From Collinsella sp. AM34-10 (GTDB lineage Bacteria; Actinomycetota; Coriobacteriia; Coriobacteriales; Coriobacteriaceae), in NCBI RefSeq assembly GCF_003469185.1, contig NZ_QSIL01000001.1, forward strand, positions 124,001 to 188,000: a stretch of 64,000 nucleotides of DNA, given 5' to 3'. Within the stretch, counting starts at the first letter, position 1; each line of letters opens with the position of its first letter. Positions 57,512 through 64,000 of this stretch are shown in pieces. Position numbers and translations under genes: made by a program. Below the pieces are notes generated by a model that worked only from the letters and a program-made list of their open reading frames with translations, did not search any database and was not told the DNA's origin.

Positions 57512-57877
57512 TTAGTTCCTGGCGACGCTGTCGAGAATGCTGCGCATGATGGATACCAGGATGCTGCCCATAAAGGCCGATCCAAAGCTGGCAATGGAGA
57601 TACCCGCGCCCAGCAGATTGACCGACAGGTAGCTGGCCAGCTCGAGCATAAAGCTGTTGACCACAAGCTGAAAAATACCAAGCGTGATAATAGTGAGCGG
57701 CAGCGAGATGACCGTCAGGAACGGCTTTACGAGCGAGTCGACTATGTTGAGGAACAGTCCCACGAAGGCAAAACACACCCAGGCGTCGGCCATGCCGAAG
57801 GGCTGAATGCCGGGGACGAGAAACGTTGCGATCGCGATGGCGATTGAGGTAAAGAGCCAGTTAAGCATAAAGCGCAT
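57512..57877 (-). CDS. Phage holin family IV-type small membrane protein
   Basis: A 121-residue protein with four hydrophobic helices (LFTSIAIAIATFLVPGI, VCFAFVGLFLNIVDSLVKPFL, LPLTIITLGIFQLVVNSFML, FGSAFMGSILVSIMRSIL) matching the mycobacterial-type 4-TM holin superfamily, seen widely outside phages as uncharacterised membrane proteins. The NIVDSLVKP and LPLTIITLG motifs are typical. ATG 57877 follows AAGAAAGGATTCACACC. It is convergent with the Rrf2 gene. A lytic role is unlikely because no endolysin or phage gene is nearby. Confidence 0.85.
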   Translation of the reverse strand: MRFMLNWLFTSIAIAIATFLVPGIQPFGMADAWVCFAFVGLFLNIVDSLVKPFLTVISLPLTIITLGIFQLVVNSFMLELASYLSVNLLGAGISIASFGSAFMGSILVSIMRSILDSVARN

Positions 57878-58200
57878 GGTGTGAATCCTTTCTTGCGCAA
57901 GACGTGGCAAAGAGGCGTGAGAGGCACATGCCTTTGCAACTCGGGTAGATGCGCGGGCACGGCCCTGTTTGGGCACCCATTGTTCCAGATATTCGTGGAG
58001 CTTGCGTGCGCATTCGGTTTCAAAACGGCGTTCGTCCTAAAAAACGTGCCGCTGGCAGAGAGTCTTGTCGCTTTAGTTTGGTGGTGTGCTAAACTGCTAC
58101 GGGCAAAAGCCACAGGCGTTGCCCTATTGCATATTACGGGTGAACGATGCCCGATGTCAGTATCAACTTCGATGCCTTTTGGCGGGTTTGGCGGTGATCG
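57878..58200. other. Intergenic region between divergent genes
   Basis: The 323-bp gap should hold the promoters of the holin-like gene and of the YerC-type regulator. A TGCTAAACT box near 58086-58094, with TTGTCG upstream, is a weak candidate for the latter. No gene or repeat is supported. Confidence 0.4.
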
Positions 58201-58500
58201 ATGAATATCGAGAACATGTTTGACAAGCCTGATGTCAAGCAGCTGGTCCACGCATTTAGCCTTTTGGACGACGAGAAAGATATCCAAGCGTTTTTGACCG
58301 ATATCTGCACGCCGCGTGAGATTTGCGATCTATCGCAGCGTCTGCAAGTCGCGCGTTACCTGGACGAGGGCGAGCCCTATGTCGAGGTTCAGGCGCGTAC
58401 CGGCGCTTCGTCCACCACGGTGAGCCGTGTATCCAAGGCGCTCAACGGCGAGTACGGTGGCTACCGCAAGATCCTCATTAAACTGGAGGATGGCGAGTAG
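58201..58500 (+). CDS. YerC/YecD family TrpR-related protein
   Basis: A 99-residue all-helical protein of the TrpR superfamily: LLDDEKDIQAFLTDICTPREICDLSQRLQVARYLDEG, followed by the helix-turn-helix SYVEVQARTGASSTTVSRVSKAL-type segment (here PYVEVQARTGASSTTVSRVSKAL). YerC-type proteins are uncharacterised regulators in Gram-positives, distinct from true TrpR, and no trp gene is nearby. The ATG follows GGCGGTGATCG with no strong ribosome binding site. Terminator at 58527, directly against a repeat element. Confidence 0.87.
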   Translation: MNIENMFDKPDVKQLVHAFSLLDDEKDIQAFLTDICTPREICDLSQRLQVARYLDEGEPYVEVQARTGASSTTVSRVSKALNGEYGGYRKILIKLEDGE

Positions 58501-58526
58501 GCCAGCGACAACATTGAATTACGAAG

Positions 58527-58552
58527 AGCCGTCCCTCCGGGGGCGGTTTTTT
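58527..58552 (+). terminator. Terminator after the YerC-type gene
   Basis: GCCGTCCC with GGGGGCGG as the stem, then a T-tract which adjoins the GATCCC element. Confidence 0.75.
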
Positions 58553-58635
58553 GATCCCCTGGGGACGGAGGAAAACGGATCACCGGGTTAGACTGACCCC
58601 CTCGATGATCCGTTTTCCTCCGTCCCCAGGGGATC
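58553..58635. repeat. GATCCC...GGGATC palindromic element, copy 2 (83 bp)
   Basis: The left half GATCCCCTGGGGACGGAGG plus AAAACGGATCA is the reverse complement of the right half TGATCCGTTTTCCTCCGTCC plus CCAGGGGATC, a near-perfect palindrome with a short GGGTTAGACTGACCCC centre. It follows the terminator T-tract immediately, as does copy 1. Confidence 0.85.
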
Positions 58636-58720
58636 AAATCTGTTGGCGTGGGGCAAATCTGTCCGCTTGGGCGGGTAGGATGGATACATTGATTATTGCG
58701 AACAGTTTGAGCGGAGGACC

Positions 58721-61700
58721 ATGCCTGTTCGAATCTATACCACCAATGCCGGCACGGATTTGAGCGATGCCGAGTCGGCGTTGCTTGCCGACCTTATTGC
58801 CCGCCACGGGCGTGCCGTGCTGCTGGCGCCAACGTTTGCCGAGCTCGACCTGTGCCGTCATGATGCGGCGGAAGCCGGGATTTCGCTGGGTATCGACTAC
58901 AAGACGCCTACATCGTGGCTTCGCTCGCTTTGGGAGCTTTTGGGCGACGGGCGCGGTTTCGTCGACAACCTGCAGCGCCAGATGCTGTTTTCGGACATGG
59001 TCACGCGCCTCGATGATGCCGACCTGCAGCCGCTTTCGCGCAGCCAGGGCACGGTGCGCATGCTCGCGCGTATGGCCCGCGATGTACTGCCGGGTGTGGC
59101 GGGGACGACGGCCGAGCGATGCCGTGGCAACAATTGCCAGCCTGAGCCAAAAAGCGATGCCGAGGCTCGCGTGTTCGAGCTTTTGCGTGCCTACGCGGGC
59201 GGTTTGGACCGTCGAGATATGGTCGAGCCCTGCGAGGCAGCTGACATTATGGCCGGTGTCCTGGCCGATAACCTGCCGGCGTGCACCCGCGCCGTATGCG
59301 TACGTGGTGTCACGTCGTTTACGTACGGACTGCTCGAGCTGCTGTCTGCCGTGGCGAACAATGGGGGAGAGGTCGTCGTGCTGCTTGCCCACGAGCAGGC
59401 GGCTATGCGCGATGAGCTTGCCACGGCATTTGATGCCCGCGGTGTGCTGTTTGAGGTCGGGCCGCTGGGGGAGGGTGTCGGCGCGTCTGATGCCGCTTGC
59501 GGGACCGCCGCTCAGCCTGCCTTTATTGAGGTCGCCGGGCCCCATGCCCGTGCTCATGTCTATGCGGACGCCATCGATAAGTTGGTGAAAGTGCACAAGG
59601 AGTCCAAGGCCGATAAAGCTACTGCAACGCCCGCCGACCCCGTGCGCGTGCTCGTTGTTTCTGCCCGGGCACCCCAGCTGTTCGGTGAGCTCGCCTCTCG
59701 TCTGGCGGCTCGTCATATCGCCGCCGAGACAGCTGAGTTCACGGCGTTTTCCCAATCCATTGCGGGCAGGCAGTTTGCGGCGCTTGCCGGTCTGATCGAG
59801 CGTATGAAGGCCGCCGATGAGGGCATGGCGTCAAAGACCGAGTGGTGGCCCGCGCCGGAGCTTACCGACTGGATCTACAGTCCGCTTTCGGGCGCTGATG
59901 CCGTCAATGCCCGTACCTTCGATAAGAATATGCGTCTCTCGCGCAGCAAGACTACCGCGGGCGTTAAGAGCCTGCTGCAGAGTGTCCAAGGCCAGGTGAG
60001 GGGCGCGCGCAAGGCGGCGAGCGACGATAACTGGTTTAAGAACGTACCGTGTGTGGTCTCGGACGTGTTCCAGGCTCTGTGGCGTGACAAGCCCGTGACG
60101 GCGCTCAAGGCCATGCTTGCCGTTGCCGAGGCGTTGCCCGATCGCGCCCTTGGAGGCCTTGACGGTCAGGCTCGTCGCCAGGCGGAGGTGGCCTTGCTGC
60201 GCCACGCCATCGACATCCTTATGAATGGCGCCCGCGTGCTCGACGTGTCGCAGGCCGCGACCGTGCCCGTGCTCGATGGCATTCGCACCAAGGTGGACAA
60301 GCGTAGCACCGCCTACGATTACGAGACCTACGAGGTTGACCGTGCGCCACGTGCTCAGGTTCGTTTTGCTTCGCTTGCCGATGCGGCAGCTCTGCGCCCC
60401 GGCAGCTACGATGCCGTACTGTTTGCCGATGTCGATCTGGACAGCTATCCGCTCTCGCACGAGGAGGGGCCGCTGGCCACGCTGACGGCGAGCCTTGGTC
60501 GCGAGGGCGTGACGCTTGAGCCCGCGGCCTTGCTGCGCGCGCGCTTTGGCCACGCGATGCAGGCGTCACGCGGCCCGGTTACGCTCGCCCGTGTGACCCA
60601 CGATCGCCAGGCGCGCGAGTGCTATCCGGCTGCCGTGTGGACCGAGTTGCGGGCGCATGCCGAGGCTGACGGCGCTAAGATCGCTGACGACGCTAAGACC
60701 GCTGGTGACGCTAAAGCCGCTGGCGCCGACAAGGCGAAGTGCGTGGGTGAGGGTGATATCGTAAGGGACTTCGATCCCGCGGCAGGCGAAGGTCTCAAGC
60801 GCGAGCGCGTGACCTGTGAAGCCCCTCAGCATCTGAGTGCCGAGGCCGTGCCGTATTTGGTCCTGCGTCGTCGCGATGGCGAGGGCGAGGACGCGCCGCT
60901 CGTGCCGCGCCTGACGTCCGCCTCGCAGATCGAGGCCTATTCCACCTGCCCGCTGTGCTGGTTCGTCTCGTATCGCGTCAAACCTCAGTCCATCGATGCG
61001 GGCTTTGGCAACATGGAGAAGGGCAACTTTGTCCATGACGTGCTGGAGCACTTGCATGCACGTCTTCCGCAGGAGGGCATGGAGCGCGTGACGCCCATGA
61101 ATCTGCCGCGCGCGAAGGAGCTGCTGCACGAGGTCTTTGCCGAGACCCTGGCCGAGCACGCCGGCAAGCGCGGTACCGAGGGCCCGCTGGTGCCGCTCTC
61201 TCCAGTGGAGGAGCGCCAGGCGGCCGAGATCTTGCCGCAACTGGAGGGCGTGCTCGCCTACGAGTCCGAGGCGCTCGCGCCCTTCGCGCCGCGCTACCTG
61301 GAGTTTGCGTTCAACGAGCTCCAGGTCGAGTATGCCGGCTGGCCGCTCGGCGGGCGCATCGACCGCGTGGATGTGGACGCCGAGAACCGCGCTGTGGTGA
61401 TTGACTACAAGCATCGTTCGGGTGTCGAGGAGTTTAAGCTCGCCGACCCCACGGTGCGCGACGAGGAGTCGGGCGAGGCCCCCATCGACGATCCGCGCTG
61501 GCTGCCGCCCCATACCCAGACACTCATCTACGCGCAGGCCATGCGCCGGGCGCTGGGTCTAGATGCCCGTGCGGCGCTCTATTTTTCGACCAAGGGCGGC
61601 AAGCCCGCACTGCGTGGTGCCGCAAGTGCCGAGTTGCTCGAGGAAGAGCGCGGCGACGGCCGCATTCCGGGCCTCAAGAAGGGCTTTCCGGGCGAGGGCG

Positions 61701-61870
61701 GCAACATGGACTTCGATGCGCTGCTCGACCGCGTGGAGACCGGCATTGCCGAGCGCCTGCGCGAGCTCGAGGCGGGCAACGTTGCCGCTGTCGACCCAAC
61801 GTCGGCTCAGGCCGCGCATGCGCGCTGCTCGTATAACCACGAAGGAACGTTTGTAAGGAGGGACGTGTAG
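58721..61870 (+). CDS. addB: AddB-like helicase-nuclease subunit
   Basis: A 1049-residue subunit of an AddAB-type double-strand-break processing complex. The C-terminal RecB-family nuclease is clear: FVHDVLEHLHARL supplies the first His, GRIDRVDVDAENRAVVIDYKH carries the Asp and DYK of the PD-(D/E)XK site, and QTLIYAQAMRRALG follows. The N-terminal part is helicase-like but without a clear Walker A, as in inactive AddB helicase domains. Cysteines of the AddB Fe-S cluster are only partly present (STCPLC near residue 745 and one Cys near the C-terminus). A low-complexity Ala/Asp/Lys insertion (about 645-672) is unusual. The ATG follows GCGGAGGACC. addA begins 3 bp after the stop. Confidence 0.88.
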   Translation: MPVRIYTTNAGTDLSDAESALLADLIARHGRAVLLAPTFAELDLCRHDAAEAGISLGIDYKTPTSWLRSLWELLGDGRGFVDNLQRQMLFSDMVTRLDDADLQPLSRSQGTVRMLARMARDVLPGVAGTTAERCRGNNCQPEPKSDAEARVFELLRAYAGGLDRRDMVEPCEAADIMAGVLADNLPACTRAVCVRGVTSFTYGLLELLSAVANNGGEVVVLLAHEQAAMRDELATAFDARGVLFEVGPLGEGVGASDAACGTAAQPAFIEVAGPHARAHVYADAIDKLVKVHKESKADKATATPADPVRVLVVSARAPQLFGELASRLAARHIAAETAEFTAFSQSIAGRQFAALAGLIERMKAADEGMASKTEWWPAPELTDWIYSPLSGADAVNARTFDKNMRLSRSKTTAGVKSLLQSVQGQVRGARKAASDDNWFKNVPCVVSDVFQALWRDKPVTALKAMLAVAEALPDRALGGLDGQARRQAEVALLRHAIDILMNGARVLDVSQAATVPVLDGIRTKVDKRSTAYDYETYEVDRAPRAQVRFASLADAAALRPGSYDAVLFADVDLDSYPLSHEEGPLATLTASLGREGVTLEPAALLRARFGHAMQASRGPVTLARVTHDRQARECYPAAVWTELRAHAEADGAKIADDAKTAGDAKAAGADKAKCVGEGDIVRDFDPAAGEGLKRERVTCEAPQHLSAEAVPYLVLRRRDGEGEDAPLVPRLTSASQIEAYSTCPLCWFVSYRVKPQSIDAGFGNMEKGNFVHDVLEHLHARLPQEGMERVTPMNLPRAKELLHEVFAETLAEHAGKRGTEGPLVPLSPVEERQAAEILPQLEGVLAYESEALAPFAPRYLEFAFNELQVEYAGWPLGGRIDRVDVDAENRAVVIDYKHRSGVEEFKLADPTVRDEESGEAPIDDPRWLPPHTQTLIYAQAMRRALGLDARAALYFSTKGGKPALRGAASAELLEEERGDGRIPGLKKGFPGEGGNMDFDALLDRVETGIAERLRELEAGNVAAVDPTSAQAAHARCSYNHEGTFVRRDV

Positions 61871-61873
61871 ACC

Positions 61874-64000
61874 ATGGATCTTTCGACCTTGATGCCGCAA
61901 CAGCTGCAAGTCGTCAAAACGCTCGACCGCCCGCTGTTTGTCTCGGCGGGTGCCGGCTCGGGCAAGACCTTTACCCTCACGCGCCGCATCGTCTATGCGC
62001 TCTCGCCCGAATCCGGTCCGTTTGTCGAGCATCTGGACCAGGTGCTCGCCATTACCTTTACCAAAGACGCCGCGGCCGAGATTCGCGACCGCGTGCGCTG
62101 TGCGCTTATCGAAGAGGGCATGGACGAGGAGGCCCTGACGGTCGACGACGCTTGGATCTCGACCATCCACGGCATGTGCTCGCGTATCCTGCGCGCGCAC
62201 GCGCTGGAGCTGGGCATCGATCCTGAGTTCACGGTGCTCACCGATACCGATGAGCTTATGGATCAGGCTGTCGAGCATGTGCTGGGGCGCGCGACGGCGC
62301 CCGATGCCGCGCCCGAGCTTGCCGCCTCGCTTAAGGCCCTCTACGCTTGGTATCCCATGGCGGGCGAGGGCGGGCCGTTTGGCGCCGGTACCACCATCAA
62401 AGGCCTGGTGCGCGACCTGTTGGAGCTATCGAGCCAGCTGCCGGGCGGCATGGACGATGTGTGCGTGGCGCGCGGCCAGGCCGACACCTCGGCGCTTGCC
62501 GATGCCTATCGTGCGGCGCTGGGCGCAAGCAAGGCCACGACCGAGAAAGCGCAGGCGGCACTCGACGCCATCGACGCGTTTGAGGCGAGCGGCAAAACCA
62601 TGGAGGATGCGGCGCGACTCATGATGTCGTGCAGCATGCCGCGCGCGAGCAAGGCGTTTCCTAAGGAGCAGGTGGAGCTACTCAAGGCCGAGGCGGCTGA
62701 TGCGTTTATCAATATCGTGCTTGCCTGCGGCGGCCCGGCGCTCGATGCGCTGGTGGGGCTTGCCCGTGCCGTAGAGGCGGAGTACCGTGCGCTCAAGGCC
62801 GACCAGTCCGCGCTCGATAACAATGACCTGCTGCGCATGGCGTACGAGGCGCTGCGCGACTACCCGGCTATTCGAGCTGCCTATGAGGGCCGCTTTAAGA
62901 TGGTCATGATCGACGAGTTCCAAGATACCGACCAGATGCAGGTCGATCTGATTCGCTATTTGACGGGTGCGGGCGAGCGCGCGCTGTGCACGGTGGGCGA
63001 TGCGCAGCAGTCGATCTATCGCTTCCGTGGTGCCGAGGTCGAGGTGTTTCGCCGCCAGGAGCGCAAGGTGGGTTCGACGACGGCGTCCGAGACGGTCACC
63101 ACGTCCGATGCTCCCGCCGGCGAGCTCGTCAAACTCGTGCGCAACTTCCGCAGCCACGACGAGGTGCTGCGCTATGTGGCGCGCGTCTTTGACGGCGACA
63201 CCGGTGGTTTGATGCAGGGGTTCTTGGATCTTGAACCGAGCGACAAACGCAAGGACATGCTCAAGGCAAAGGCTTCGCGCCGCCAGGCGCTGTTCGTTGC
63301 CGGCGGCAGTATGCAGGAGCGCACGCAGGCCAAGGCCCGTGCGATCGCCGAGCGATTCCATGCGCTTGCCGATGCCGGCCAGCCCCAGGGCGGCATGGTG
63401 CTGCTGCTGGGTCGCATGACCAATGCCGACGTCTACGCGCAGGCCTTCCGCGACCAAGGACTCGACTGCGTCATCGCAGGCGGCTCGGTCTTTGCCCAGG
63501 CGGCCGAGGTGCAGACGGTGCGTGCCCTGGTCTGCGCGCTCGCCAATCCGGCCGATACGGCCCAAGGCCTTATGCCGTTGCTGGCCTCGCCGATGTTTGC
63601 ACTCGGCGCCCAGGAGTTCCTGGCGCTGGCGACCAAGCTCGACGAGCAGACGGGCGAGACGTCGCGCCGCAATATCGATGTGGGCATCATGAGCGATTCC
63701 GATGTGCCGGGTTTGCAGAACCTGCCGCTCGTAACGCGCGCCCGCGAGGTGCTGCGCTACGCACTGCGTCGCGTGGGGCGTGATTCGTTCGCTGCCATCG
63801 CGCGCGACGTGGTCAACGCCTCCGGCTGGTTCGTGCGTCTGGCGCAGCGCGGCCCCGAGGGCAAGGCCATTGCCGCCAACGTGCTCAAGGCGCTCGACGC
63901 CGTGGCCGAGGCAGAGGCCGAGCTCGGCAATTCTCCGCGCTCCATCGCGCTCGCCTTCGACCGCTTCTTGGCGGGCAAGGAGGCCCCGGGCGCCCTCAAC
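61874..64000 (+). CDS. addA: AddA-like UvrD/RecB-type helicase, 5' part (continues beyond window)
   Basis: The frame is open from ATG 61874 to the window end (709 codons), encoding the N-terminal two-thirds of a UvrD/RecB superfamily I helicase. Walker A is SAGAGSGKT (about residues 19-27), motif II is VMIDEFQDTDQ, motif III is GDAQQSIYRFRGAE, motif IV lies in LVRNFRSHDEV; the later helicase motifs and nuclease domain are presumably downstream. It pairs with the AddB-like gene immediately upstream for recombinational repair of breaks. The short spacing (3 bp) and the GGAGGGACG ribosome binding site inside the addB end indicate one operon. Confidence 0.92.
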   Translation, partial: MDLSTLMPQQLQVVKTLDRPLFVSAGAGSGKTFTLTRRIVYALSPESGPFVEHLDQVLAITFTKDAAAEIRDRVRCALIEEGMDEEALTVDDAWISTIHGMCSRILRAHALELGIDPEFTVLTDTDELMDQAVEHVLGRATAPDAAPELAASLKALYAWYPMAGEGGPFGAGTTIKGLVRDLLELSSQLPGGMDDVCVARGQADTSALADAYRAALGASKATTEKAQAALDAIDAFEASGKTMEDAARLMMSCSMPRASKAFPKEQVELLKAEAADAFINIVLACGGPALDALVGLARAVEAEYRALKADQSALDNNDLLRMAYEALRDYPAIRAAYEGRFKMVMIDEFQDTDQMQVDLIRYLTGAGERALCTVGDAQQSIYRFRGAEVEVFRRQERKVGSTTASETVTTSDAPAGELVKLVRNFRSHDEVLRYVARVFDGDTGGLMQGFLDLEPSDKRKDMLKAKASRRQALFVAGGSMQERTQAKARAIAERFHALADAGQPQGGMVLLLGRMTNADVYAQAFRDQGLDCVIAGGSVFAQAAEVQTVRALVCALANPADTAQGLMPLLASPMFALGAQEFLALATKLDEQTGETSRRNIDVGIMSDSDVPGLQNLPLVTRAREVLRYALRRVGRDSFAAIARDVVNASGWFVRLAQRGPEGKAIAANVLKALDAVAEAEAELGNSPRSIALAFDRFLAGKEAPGALN

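Noticed and set aside
57512..57877. Prophage holin
   Set aside because: No endolysin, terminase or other phage gene is near, and the 4-TM family is common in chromosomes.

Overview
The window looks like a chromosomal segment of a high-GC Gram-positive bacterium of the Coriobacteriia, most probably Collinsella or a close relative. The grounds are the GC-rich codon use, RF2, SecA and bL31 of actinobacterial type, a split transketolase, FtsE with a long proline-rich leader, and many short palindromic intergenic repeats. No rRNA, prophage, complete IS element or canonical CRISPR was seen. The genus is inferred from protein character, not from a marker gene.

Layout. 1-5.6 kb: 3' part of adenine deaminase, two Cof-type HAD phosphatases, citrate synthase, an ACT-domain protein and rpmE. 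5.9-19 kb: a housekeeping block of secA-prfB (overlapping by one base), a YitT-type membrane protein, transketolase as two genes, a zinc-ribbon membrane protein, ftsE-ftsX and RNase R. 18.8-23.5 kb: a mixed stretch with a lone serine recombinase, a Spx/ArsC-like protein, a short wHTH-type fragment, tRNA-Gln(CTG) and tRNA-Glu(CTC), a TPR protein overlapping smpB, and a flavin reductase followed by rubredoxin. 23.6-32.5 kb: an Nramp transporter, phosphoglycerate mutase and both glutamate synthase subunits. 32.8-36.9 kb: an unknown protein, a PD-(D/E)XK-type nuclease flanked on both sides by periodic palindrome arrays, and an amidohydrolase. 37-40.7 kb: a copper operon (copA-copZ-csoR) with a visible CsoR operator. 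41-49.7 kb: a DEAD-box helicase with an RGG-rich tail, a gene-poor region, an orphan RelB/DinJ antitoxin, a frameshifted CPBP protease, a YgiQ-type radical SAM protein, a DUF1275 membrane protein and an AT-rich LURP-one-like gene. 50-58.5 kb: lactaldehyde reductase, an M42 peptidase, an HTH-HipA kinase, mnmA, cysK divergent from an Rrf2 regulator, a holin-like membrane protein and a YerC/TrpR-like regulator. 58.7-64 kb: an AddB-AddA-type helicase-nuclease pair, the second gene running off the window.

The most unusual content is non-coding. At least ten families of palindromic intergenic elements are present. (1) Exactly 57-bp hairpin units are set at an 80-81 bp period in arrays of 3, 5 and 4 units; two arrays flank the nuclease gene and share a near-identical 24-bp inter-unit segment. 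(2) Two copies of a 232-bp element with 23-bp inverted ends, about 7.7 kb apart, have identical length and a compensatory base change in the arms. (3) Three 65-bp elements have GTTGCGGTG ends. (4) 83-85 bp elements sit directly against terminator T-tracts. Other families occur once to three times. No mobilising transposase lies in the window.

Coding oddities include RF2 with SPT in place of the canonical SPF stop-codon recognition tripeptide, in a neighbourhood where only three genes, all accessory, end in TGA; a CPBP protease whose two halves join through a U_UUU_UUG slippery site; a 175-residue disordered leader on FtsE; and a long Ala/Lys/Glu tail on bL31.
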